Source of the DNA: Liquidambar formosana
Taxonomy: Eukaryota > Streptophyta > Magnoliopsida > Saxifragales > Altingiaceae
Assembly: GCA_039720395.1 (NCBI GenBank)
Contig: CM077827.1
Coordinates: 18,518,616 to 18,582,615 of the forward strand
Reading direction: 5' to 3'
DNA: 64,000 bases
The position numbers and the translations under genes were made by a program. The notes under the pieces were generated by a model that saw nothing but the letters and a program-made list of their open reading frames with translations, was not told the origin of the DNA and made no database searches. Below are positions 30,930 to 41,725 of the stretch, piece by piece (position 1 is the first letter of the stretch; the number at the start of each line of letters is the position of its first letter).

Positions 30930-31636
30930 TTTGGTCCCATTACAGATTTATCTCACTTTCCTCTCGCTGGGCTTTGGACACAATGGTGCTTGGACTTCGG
31001 TCCAGCCTAGAAGGTTATGGACATTCCGTATAGGTCCTAGTCCTTTACTACCAGTAGGTCCACCTCGCATGTAAATTTCCTTTGTTCGAGCCCAAGACAC
31101 ACATCTTACCACTCTCTTGGACTATAGGCCTAACAGACTTTTTTTTTTTTTTTTTTATTTTTTATTCGTCCGACGGGCCTAGGTCCAATTACATTGTCGC
31201 ACAATCTTCCCTCAAATGAGCTCGAACTTAGAAAATCCACATTAAAGTGGGCCTCGTCCCATACCCGTGCTAAGAAATGAATGCAACATGACATGCGATG
31301 CAACACACATTCACACAAGGTTAGGTAAGAGCCTCGGGGGTTACTAGTGTGGTAGGTCAGAATGGGGTGTCTCCTTCAAGGGTTACCCAGGCTAGGGTGC
31401 TCAAAGAGCAACCCGTTAACGTACTCACTAACTTATCACAGGTTAGTGGCACAGGCCATGGGCTGATGGTGCTGAGCCGAGTTGCCCATAAGATCGAGTG
31501 GATCCCGGGTCTCTAATCAGACTTCCATCGAGGGGTAATGAGGTGCCAAGGTCGTGCGTGTGTGCAATTGTGGTTTCACCCAATTAAAATTTCTTATCAA
31601 TTAAAGCCAACAAAATACTTCGGAGTCTAACTCTCT
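30767..31636 (-). other. Leader of element B
   Basis: The untranslated region between PBS and gag has two long A runs on the sense strand (T runs at about 30890-30924 and 31139-31157). No gene is visible. Confidence 0.65.
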
Positions 31637-31655
31637 ATCCCCAGCAGAGTCGCCA
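31637..31655 (-). other. Primer binding site of element B, tRNA-Arg type
   Basis: On the minus strand this reads TGGCGACTCTGCTGGGGAT, one base from the LTR end. It differs from A's PBS at one position (T for C). Confidence 0.85.
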
Positions 31656-31824
31656 ATGTGAGCGCCGCGTCCTGAACCACGCCGGCTCGGGAGTACGCCG
31701 CTAACCACGGGTGTGATTAGGGCGGAGAGGGAGTCGCCACCCGGTTGGGCCCCGGGAACCGATTGACCCCTAGCAAGAGGCCCACTCGTCGTTACCAAGA
31801 GAATCAAGGTTCGGAGTTAAGGTA

Positions 31825-31857
31825 CGTTGTCGGGAAGGTGTTAGGCACCCGACAACG
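31825..31857 (-). other. Conserved LTR stem-loop, element B version
   Basis: Arms cgttgtcggg and cccgacaacg enclose a 13-nt loop (aaggtgttaggca on the plus strand). The arms differ from those in A and C yet remain fully complementary. Confidence 0.78.
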
Positions 31858-32702
31858 CCCGGCTAAATCTGGCCTCCACACGCATTTTGTTGGCTTTAAT
31901 TAACGAGAAATATCAATTGGGTTCAACCCCTATTCATGCGACAGATATCTCAAACAACAATGGCACATAGGATGACATTATGTGAATAAAAATATATAAA
32001 TAAATAACTAAACAGAAGATAAAATTGGTGCGCAGAATAAACAGTGGCTGTGAAAGAAGAAGAGGAGAAGGATTTATTGCTGCCTGCAAAAATGGGTTAG
32101 CACAGCATCATATATATGCGTACGCACAAACACAAGGTGCGTACGCACCTTTAATTTATACGTACGCACATTTCATGGCAGATTCGAAAATAACAGAAAC
32201 ATGCTGAAATTGCACATGCTATTTTACTCCAGATTACAGAACCCTAATTGCATGCAAATATCCCATCATGTCATTATTACACCCTAAATCTAACCGTGAA
32301 TTTATGCACTTTAAACATTACACCGATTAACGTGCAAAGACATATTTAAATGATACTAAACATGCTAGAACATAATATAAAGTGTAGATCCGGTCATGCA
32401 ACATTTGATTGAAAGCACTTGAATAAATCTGAAATCACGGCATTCAATGGAAAATACGCATGATAGAAAATATACTTGGAGGAATAATTAGTGATTATTC
32501 TAACATTCAAAGAACTGAATCATAAAAGACGTTACCCTCAGGTTTGGGTGAATCCCAATGAATGCAATAACAAGAATCTCTCCTTCGAGCCTCCGTAATC
32601 GCAGCCGCCGCCTTTTGAGTTTTAGGTTAAGAGTCCTTAGGGTTTTGTGGAGCTTTCAAAGTGGTGGTGGCCAAGGATCCCCCATTTGATGCGGAAGTGG
32701 TC

Positions 32703-32903
32703 CTTTTATAGGCGAAGAATTAGGGTTTCGGGGTAAGGAACTAGGGTTTCTCTGGTTCTCAGCCGTCACAGGCTGGATGTGCAGTAGGCTCCATCCATAT
32801 AAGGCAACAGGGGAAATGGGGGGGAAAATTCGAATACTGGAATATTAACATGCGTACGCATAAATGTAAGGTGCGTACGCACAAATTAAAGGTGCGTACG
32901 CAC
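32703..32903 (-). promoter_or_regulatory. Element B LTR promoter: TATA box and CGTACG palindromes
   Basis: Minus-strand TATAAAAG lies at 32703-32710. Three copies of gtgcgtacgcac or tgcgtacgca at 32851-32903 lie 140-200 bp upstream, the same slot as the GC palindrome in A. A second trio at about 32116-32170 lies downstream of the TATA box. Confidence 0.68.
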
Positions 32904-33062
32904 AAAGGAATGGGCTGGGCTTCTTTGGGCCAGGCTGCAGCTGCGACCACATCAGCTCTTTGGGGATCACTTGTTAGTCATTTCAAGTTGGGCTACCCTT
33001 CATCACCGGGCTTAAAAGGGTGGATTCGAAATATTTAGGCGGTACAAAATCGGGTGTTAACA

Positions 33063-35937
33063 GATATTAGTCCCTATAAGGTGACATATAACGATCTTTG
33101 GATTTGGAGCTATCACTATTAATCTCATTAAAAGCTCCCACTATGATGATTATGGACTTTAAGAGGATTCAATCCAAGCCAATGAATTGAATCCTTGGTC
33201 TAAGGTGGGTGTAGGTGATCGTAAAACATTCATTTGAAACATAGCATGCACTCTTGAAAATCTTCTCCAAGCTTTCAAGTCCTTCAATCTCCTCCATTGG
33301 CTTCATGGTCTCCACCATAGGCTTGTTGGGCTCCACCATGCTCCTTTAGGTCCACCATGCTCCTTTGTGCACTCTCGATTACATAACATTTACATAATTT
33401 TAAAGAAAAGGGATACATAAAGGGAATGTGGGGTACATAAGAGAATGATAGAGAGAGAGAAGAAGGTGGCATGCAAGCCCCAAATAAATAATACATCACC
33501 ATAATAAAATTACAACTCTTGAAAATAATACAACCCATTCATAAGACGGCCAATCACAATTGGTTTAAGGGGTGTAGTCCATAATCATCATCTATCCATA
33601 ACCATACAATCACATTGCATAATAAAGGAAATAACTGTAAGCAATAAACATATGGGCATTCATGGTAACTCTATTTATTGGTTTTCATTAATCTCATTAA
33701 TGTGTCCTAATCTTATTAGGAGATGCATAAGTTCCTGAATTAATTAAGTCTTAACATTTAAGACATTTAATTTCAATTAATCAAATCAATTGAAATATTT
33801 AAAGTCCCCTAATAAAACTCTAATATCAAATATTAGGGTCTCTTTAATTAAACAAAACAATTTCATTTAATTAAAAAATTCCAGATTTTAATTTAATCCT
33901 AAATTGTGTTTTAAACCATTTAAAACATTATAAAATTAATCGCCATTAATTAAATAATCAATTTTGGTATTAAATAAAATCATTTTATTAATTAATTAGT
34001 GCATTAGGGTTTCCTAAAACTCTAAACCCTAAATGCATTAACTCTAAACCCCAAGTGTAACCCTAATGCATTAAATGCCTTACGATTGGTCAATTAATGA
34101 CCAATCATTTAAACCCTAGGTTTATACGGTATTAATGATTAGGATTAGGGTTTAATTAATGCCACCTAGGATATTAATTACACCTAATTAATATGCACTA
34201 ATTAGGGTTTTTAAAACCCTAAACCTTAAACCTATTAAATGCCAATGATTAATTACTAAACCATTAATGATCATGATTGGTCATTAATGACCAATCATTT
34301 AACCCTAGGTTAGACACATTAATTACTAGGTTTAGTTATTAATTAATGCATTAATAGAATTATGGTTTAATTAATACGAATTAGGGTTCCTAAACCCTAA
34401 ACCCTAGACATCATAAATGCAATTAATTATACCCTAATGATTAATAACCATGATTGGTCAATTAATGACCAATCATTAAACATTTTAATTAAGGTAATTA
34501 ATAGTCAATTAGGGTTTTTAATTAATGCAATTAATGAATTAGGGTTTCATCATTAATGGGAATTAGGGTTTCATCATAAACCCTAAGGCTGCCGCCACAT
34601 TAGTGGGCTGCCATGGCTTAGCAAGGCTGCCATGGATTGGCCAGGCCATGGGAGGCCATGGCCAGCAAAGGGGGACTCAAGCTAGGGTGTGGGCCAAGCC
34701 CATGGACACGTGTGGGGTGGCCAAGAGGGCTGTCTTCTTCAAAGAACATTAGGGTTTCCTGAACCCAGTGCTGGCACCACCATTGGAGGACCTCCAAGGT
34801 CACAAAAGTTTCTAAAACTTAATCAATTCGACTCCACCTTCAAAACCAGCTTCTGTATCATGTCCCTACATGAATTACTAAGCTAATTGAAGTGGTTTGG
34901 ATGATCAAATCATCCCCAATTGTTCTAAACAATTCAAGAACAGTAGGCTGTCCAGAATTTGACAGCATACTGTCCATGATCACAAATTGATTTAAAACCC
35001 AGCAAGATGATTAATTCAGGCTACCAAATTATTTTTCCTAGCATCCTACATGTCTTAGGAAACTAACAAAATTGGTTTCATGCAATTTGGAGTTCCCTAG
35101 CTCAAGATATGAACAAAACTCCATTGATGACTTTCTGCAGAAAAACAGCCTGCTGTGTTCTTCCAAGAAATCAAACTTTTTGATTCTTTATGCATCAAGA
35201 CTCCTTTGATTATTAAAGAATATGATCTATACATCATATATCATCATCCTATAATGATTATTCATCAATTTTACAGAAGTATCTGATCATAACAGTAGCA
35301 AGAACCCTAGGGTTCTAAAACCCAGATTCAAACATGGTGGTCTTCTCCTTCTTCCTTCTGTTCTAGACTCATAATCCAATTATGATGCATCCGAATGCTT
35401 GGGAACCCTTTCCTACCATGTCTAGAACATAACCCAAGTGGTGGCAACCATTGCCATGCTTTTGATCTCCATCAAAAACTCACAATTGTGGCTGTTACAT
35501 CATTCCCGAGCAAAACTGTCTTCCCTGACAGCCTGTAGTAAAAAATTCATAACTTTCACTACAAAACTCGGATTGACGAACCGTTTGTTGGGTTATAAAG
35601 CTGATTCGAAGAGCTTTCTAACCATATATGGCTCGAAAATTTTGGAGAAGAACTCTGATTTCAGCATGCAAAACAAGATGACGATTTTTCATGACTATCA
35701 TAAAAACTGTTCATCATCTTCTCCAAACTCAATCCCCATTCAACTTTTGAATAACCAGCAGCCCTAAAACTATTTTAGAAGAGGAGTAGAAGGAGAATTA
35801 ACCTAGGGTTTATAAACCCTAAGTTTGGCCATGAGAGGGAAACCATTCTAATGCATGAACATAAATTCCAGATTTATTAAACTAATCAATTTACCATGAA
35901 TTACAGCCCATATGCAGTTTGTATTAGGCATAACCAT
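33063..35937 (-). other. Leader of copia element F, AT-rich with CCAAT palindromes and telobox motifs
   Basis: It matches the leader of element E (about 41726-44560) in reverse. Palindromes of type attggtca...tgaccaat occur near 34085-34110, 34273-34300 and 34450-34475. Many aaaccctaa motifs occur between 33990 and 34590. The small ORFs are not conserved enough to call genes. Confidence 0.7.
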
Positions 35938-35950
35938 GGCTCTGATACCA
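35938..35950 (-). other. Primer binding site of element F, initiator tRNA-Met type
   Basis: Minus-strand TGGTATCAGAGCC is one base from the LTR. This is the standard plant copia PBS. Confidence 0.9.
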
Positions 35951-35951
35951 C

Positions 35952-38900
35952 TGTTGGGAATCGAACTAGGGAGGAAAACTACAAAGGGCGGAATTAAAAT
36001 TTTCCTACGATTCCCAAACCCATGAATCCGATTATGCATAATACAAAAACATAAACCCTAACTACCGAGAGAGTTGGGATTACTTACAGTTGATTAATGT
36101 CTTCTCCTTTATACTCCAAGCTTTGTCTTCTCCTTTTTGCTCCAAGCTTTGTCTCTGGACAGCGGTGAATGAGCAGCCCAAGTGTGCTACCTCCAACGGT
36201 ATCCACACCTAGCTAGAGCTTTGTTGGGAATCGAACAAAGAGGGAAAAATAGAAGTGCGGAATATAAAAATTTTTCCTACGATTCCCAATCCCATGAATC
36301 TAACTATGCATAACACAAAATCAAACCCTAACTACGAAGAGGGTTAGAACACTTACAAGATTTTTGTCTTCTCCGTTTTGCTCCAAGCTTCTACTCCGGA
36401 CAGCGGTGAATGAGCAGCCCAAGTGTGCTGCCTCCAACGGTATCCACACCTAGCTAGAGCTTCAAGCCTTTTCTTTCTTCTTCCTTGTTGTTGCTAGAGG
36501 TGGAGAAGAGAGAGAGAGAGAAGAGAGCCTCCAAGGGGCTGGACGGCTAGGGTTTATTGTGCAAGCCTCTTATGCCATGTTACACATAAGTGTGACTTAT
36601 ATAAGCAGCCCACTAAAGGGGGCTGGCCATGGGGAAGAAACCCTAATAGGGTTATGTGTAATTACACTTAATTGCACATTAACCCCTATTATTTGTATCA
36701 AATACAAATAGGCCTATAAAGAACTATTCTTTATTCACTAAAACCCTTTCTCTCATAGACTTTAAAGCCCTTCTTGCATGATCAGTGTGTGACCCATTGG
36801 GTTCACATCATTAAGTAGTAGGAATAGCACGAGGTGTGCACAATGGAACTCTTTCCATTTAGGGTCTAATTGGAACTCCTTCCAATTCCCTAATTGATTA
36901 TAACTCACTTATATCAATTAGGGCTTCTACTAACCATGAGTAACACCTAGCATATGGCTCATGGTGTGGTCCTTAATGAGGTGAATAGTCATTTACAAAG
37001 AACCCTTCTGTTATAGTTTATAGGTTACAATTGCATCCTTCCTTCAACACAATGTCTCCAATTGAACTAATAGGACATGGAAGTCTGTCAAGTCCCTAGT
37101 TCAATTACTTTATACTCATTCATAGATATCAACTCATAGATGAACTCATGAAACTCTTTTCATATTCATCCTACCATGGCCATGGATTTAATGAGTTATA
37201 TTATGAATGCTATATGAGACATTCTCTCTCTTTTTCCTGAGAGTGATGGATCCCTTGTTGATCACTCACATGCCTTCATACACATAGCAATAGGGCCAAT
37301 GAACACCTTTGCAGACCCCTGAATAGGATCTGCACTTAGTGTTATCAAACTTCTAAAGCTACATGCATAAGGCAACTATGGTGTCTCAGGTCTAAGGATT
37401 ACTTGTACCACTATAACAATGAGAAACTGATTGACAGGTAGGAAAAACTCCATTCAGTTTATCTCATATCTTTGGTCACATTCAGTGTACCTATTCTTAT
37501 AATAGGCACCCACTTGTTGGTTGTAGTGTCTCCACACAAATAGCTTGAGACTAGCTATCCTCCTATAGAGTCAACGTAGCAAGTGCTAGTCCTATGGTTC
37601 ATTACTGTCCATCATAGTGAACCTTCAACTAGGAATGCTTAAGGAGTTTAGTACAGAGATATATCTATAGTCTCAAAATTACAACTCTTTGTAATTCCAT
37701 ATTCTCAACTCTAACTCCATGGACATATTATGTAAATATAAATGATGCATATAAACATAATAGAATAAGCCCTTTTATTAAATCAATAATAAATGTGACA
37801 TACATAAATGAAATCAAATGATTGTTCCTAATCCCTAAACAATCATCTCTATGATTGGCTCTAGGGCATAATCCTAACAAGCTTGATGTCCTTTCCTTCT
37901 TTCCCTTGTTGATGCTAGAGTAGGAGAAGACAGGAGAGAAAGAGAGAGAGAGGTGAAATTTTCGGCCAGCACTTGGGAGCCTCCAAGAGTGCTTCAAGTG
38001 ATGATGTCATCACATCATAAAAGGCTTTAAATAGCCTCCAACTAGGGCCGGCCAAGGGGGGTCTTCTAACCCTAATGGGTTTTGTGTAATTACTCCTAAT
38101 TACACAATAACCCCTCTAATTTATATCCTATATAAATTTGCCCCTTAAGAACAATTCTTTATTCACTTATACCCTTTCTCTCATAGACTATCAAGCTCTC
38201 TTAGCATGATCAGTGTGTGACCCATTGGGTTCACATCATCAAGTAGTCGGAACAGCACAAGTTGTGCACAATGGAACACTTTCCATTAAGGGTCTAATTG
38301 GAACTCCTTCCAATTCCCTAATTGATTATAACTCATTTATATCAATTAGGGCTTCTACTAACCATGAGTAACACCTAGCATATGGCTCATGGTGTGGTCC
38401 TTAATGAGGTGAATAGTCATTTACAAAGAACCCTTCTGTTATAGTTTATAGGTTACAATTCCATCCTTCCATCAACTCAATGTCTCCAATTGAACTAATA
38501 GGACATGGAAGTCTGTCAAGTCCTTAGTTCAATTACTTTATACTCATTCATTAATATCAACTCAATGACGAACTTATGGAAACTCCTTTCCATATTCATT
38601 CTACCATGGGCCCATGGATTTAATAAGTTATATTCAATGAATGCTATATGAGACATTCACTCCCTTTTTCCTGAGAGTGATGGATTCCTTGTTGATCACT
38701 CACATGCCTTCACACACATAGCAGTAGGGCCAATGAACACCCTTACAGACCCCTGAATAGGATCTGCACTTAGTGTTATCAAACTTCTAAAGCTACATGC
38801 ATAAGACAACCATGGTGTCTCAGGTCTAAGGATTACTTGTACCACTATAACAATGAGAAACTGATTGACAGGTAGGTTAAAACTCCATTCAGTTTATCTC

Positions 38901-39314
38901 ATATCTTTGGTCACATTCAGTGTACCTATTCTTATAATAGGCACCCACTTGTTGGTTGTAGTGTCTCCACACAAATAGCTTGAGACTAGCTATCCTCCTA
39001 TAGAGTCAACCTAACAAGTGCTAGTCCTATGGTTCATTACTGTCCATCATAGTGAACCTTCAACTAGGAATGTTTTAGGAGTTTAGTACAGAGATATATT
39101 TACAGTCTCAAAATTACAACCCTTTGTAATTTCATATTCTCAACTCTAACTCCATGGACATATTATGTAAATATAAATGATGCATATAAACATAATAGAA
39201 TAAGCCCTTTTATTAAATCAATAATAAATGTGACATATATAAATGAAATCAATTGATTGTTCCTAATCCCTAAACAATCATCTCCGTGATTGGCTCTAAG
39301 GCATAATCCTAACA
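35952..39314 (-). repeat. 5' LTR of element F, split by solo LTR G
   Basis: The segments are 35952-36221 and 37880-39314 (about 1.7 kb without the insertion). The minus-strand start is TGTTAGGATTATGCC and the end GATTCCCAACA. It is clearly homologous to E's LTRs. Confidence 0.85.
36222..37879 (-). mobile_element. Solo LTR G, same copia family, inside F's LTR
   Basis: A 1658-bp complete LTR (tgttgggaatc ... cctaaca on the plus strand) is flanked by TSD agctt at 36217-36221 and 37880-37884, with no internal region. Solo LTRs arise by recombination between the two LTRs of an element. Confidence 0.9.
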
Positions 39315-40042
39315 AGGACAACTAGCTAGGTAGTCTGCAAGGACGCTTCCCTTGATAGATTTCTGATTCACGTACTTGATGTCGAATTCATTGAGGAGAA
39401 TTGACCATCGAGCAGTTCTGAATGACAATACCGGCCTTTCTACCAGGTACTTCAATGGGTCCATGCGACTTATCAAGAACACTTCGAAGGACATCATGTA
39501 GTGCCGGAGTTTCTGCGTTGCCCATACTAGTGCCACACAAGCCTTTTCAATGGCATTGTACTTCACTTCATAGTCTGTCATTTTCTTGCTTAGGTAGTAG
39601 ATGGCGTTCTCCTTTGTAGACCCTTCGAGATATTGAGCTAACATAGCTCCCGTCGCGGTTTCAGTGATCGTTAAGTATAACAAGAGCGGTGCACCTTGCC
39701 GTGGGGGAACTAAGATTGGAGGATTGCTCAAGTATCTCTTAATGGTCTCAAAGGCCTCTTGGCATTCTTCATTCCATACTTTTGGCGCACCTTTCTTAAG
39801 CAATTTGAAGATTGGTTCGCAAACCATGGTCAAGTTGGCGATGAATCGGCTTATGTATTGAACCCTTCCTAAGAAACCCCGGATTTGCTTCTCAGTGCTA
39901 GGCGGCTCCATCTCCACAATAGCTTTTATCTTCCCTGGGTCCACTTCGATGCCCCTCTGAGTGATCATGAACCCCAATAGCTTGCCTGCAGTGACACCAA
40001 AAGCGCACTTCTGTGGGTTTAAACGGAGATTGTACTTCTTTG
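39315..40042 (-). pseudogene. pol: Element D pol: end of RT and first RNase H
   Basis: It encodes the RT C-terminal part (RLNPQKCAFGVTAGKLLGF, RGFLGRVQYISRFI) and first RNase H (IYYLSKKMTDYEVKYNAIEKAC) through DYLASCP, where F interrupts. The frame is open within the segment. Unlike A, D has the full codon count at the LSKK/MTD junction, so A's frame break is derived. Confidence 0.87.
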
Positions 40043-41711
40043 TGTTAGGATTATGCCCTAGAGCCAATCATAGAGATGATTGTTTAGGGATTAGGAACAA
40101 TCAATTGATTTCATTTATGTATGTCACATTTATTATTGATTTAATAAAAGGGCTTATTCTATTATGTTTATATGCATCATTTATATTTACATAATATGTC
40201 CATGGAGTTAGAGTTGAGAATATGAAATTATAGAGGGTTGTAATTTTGAGACTCTAAATATATCTCTGTACTAAACTCCTAAATCATTCCTAGTTGAAGG
40301 TTCACTATGATGGACAGTAATGAACCATAGGACTAGCACTTGTTAGGTTGACTCTATAGGAGGATAGCTAGTCTCAAGCTATTTGTGTGGAGACACTACA
40401 ACCAACAAGTGGGTGCCTATTATCAGAATAGGTACACTGAATGTGACCAAAGATATGAGATAAATTGAATGGAGTTTTAACCTGCCTGTCAATAAGTTTC
40501 TCATTGTTATAGTGGTACAAGTAATCCTTAGACCTGAGACACCATGGTTGTCTTATGCATGTAGCTTTAGAAGTTTGATAACACTAAGTGCAGATCCTAT
40601 TCAGGGGTCTGTAAGGGTGTTCATTGGCCCTTCTGCTATATGTGTGAAGGCATGTGAGTGATCAACAAGGAATCCATCACTCTTAGGAAAAAGGGAGTGA
40701 ATGTCTCATACAGCATTCATTGAATATAACTCATTAAATCCATGGGCCCATGGTAGAATGAATATGGAAAGGAGTTTCCATAAGTTCATCATTGAGTTGA
40801 TATTAATGAATGAGTATAAAGTAATTGAACTAGGGACTTGACAGACTTCCATGTCCTATTAGTTCAATTGGAGACATTGTGTTGATGGAAGGATGGAATT
40901 GTAACCTGTAAACTATAACAGAAGGGTTCTTTGTAAATGACTATTCACCTCATTAAGGACCACACCATGAGCCATATGCTAGGTGTTACTCATGGTTAGT
41001 AGAAGCCCTAATTGATATAAATGAGTTATAATCAATTAGGGAATTGAAAGGAGTTTCAATTAGACCCTTAATGGAAAGTGTTCCATTGTGCACAACTTGT
41101 GCTGTTCCTACTACTTGATGATGTGAACCCAATGGGTCACACACTGATCATGCTAAGAGAGCTTGATTGTCTATGAGAGAAAGGGTATAAGTGATTAAAG
41201 AAAAGTTCTTTAAGGGGCTAATTTGTATTTGATGCAAACTAGTGGGCTAATTGTGTAATTAAGAGTAATTACACAAATTAGATTAGGGTTTGGAATCCCC
41301 CCTTGGCCGGCCCTAGTTGGAGGCTATTTAAAGCCTCTTATGATGTGATGACATCATCACTTAATGCACTCTTGGAGGCTCCCAAGTGCTGGCCGAAAAT
41401 TTCACAGCCCTCCCTCTCTCTCTCTCCCTCTTCTCCACCTCTAGCAACCCTAAGGAAGAAGAAGGAAGGGACAACTTGCTCAAGCTAGGTGTGGATACTG
41501 TTGGAGGCAGTGCACTTGGACTGCTCAATCAGAAGACAAAGCTTGGAGCATAAAGGAGAAGACTTGAATCAACTGTAAGTAATTCTACCCTCTTCTAGTT
41601 AGGGTTTATGGTTTTTGTATTAAGCATAATTAAGATTCATGGGTTTGGGAATCATAGGAAAAATTTTAAATTCCGCCTTTGTATTTTTCCTCTCTAGTTT
41701 GATTCCCAACA
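40043..41711 (+). repeat. 5' LTR of element E
   Basis: It runs from TGTTAGGATTATGCC to GATTCCCAACA. Differences found from the 3' LTR: T40231/C48341, T40465/C48575, T40684/C48794 and G40891/T49001. A TATA-like tatttaaa lies near 41325-41333. Confidence 0.93.
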
Positions 41712-41712
41712 G

Positions 41713-41725
41713 TGGTATCAGAGCC
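41713..41725 (+). other. Primer binding site of element E, initiator tRNA-Met type
   Basis: TGGTATCAGAGCC starts two bases after the LTR end. Confidence 0.92.

Larger units (their letters stand above)
1..33062 (-). mobile_element. Element B: Tat-like Ty3/gypsy retrotransposon, partial, split by element A
   Basis: The sense strand is minus. The 5' LTR is at 31657-33062, the PBS at 31637-31655, and gag-pro-pol runs leftwards from 30766 to 24250. Two antisense genes follow on the plus strand: aORF1 at 22752-24093 and aORF2 at 21955-22271 plus 1-861. Element A (862-21954) interrupts aORF2. The 3' LTR must lie left of position 1. The right end reads gttaaca and abuts sequence matching the leader of copia element E, so B inserted into copia element F; the expected right-hand TSD is gatat (33063-33067), which cannot be checked without the left end. 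Coding regions carry several in-frame stops, so this copy is inactive. Confidence 0.88.
31657..33062 (-). repeat. 5' LTR of element B
   Basis: A 1406-bp LTR runs on the minus strand from TGTTAACACCCG to GCGCTCACA. It is identified by the TG/CA ends and the adjacent PBS; the partner LTR is off-window. It is less than half the length of A's LTR but shares the stem-loop (31825-31857) and an internal PBS-like GGCGACTCC copy (31730-31739). Confidence 0.82.
33063..39314 (-). mobile_element. Element F: Ty1/copia element, 5' part, truncated by element B
   Basis: The minus-strand 5' LTR (35952-39314, itself interrupted) and PBS (35938-35950) are followed leftwards by a leader that reverse-matches that of element E. 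At 33062/33063 the leader stops at B's LTR end; the rest of F should lie left of B. It inserted into D's RNase H coding sequence, with an expected TSD aggac at 39315-39319. Confidence 0.82.

Noticed and set aside
33990..34590. Interstitial telomere tract
   Set aside because: aaaccctaa motifs are scattered singly or in twos within the copia leader, not in a long tandem run.
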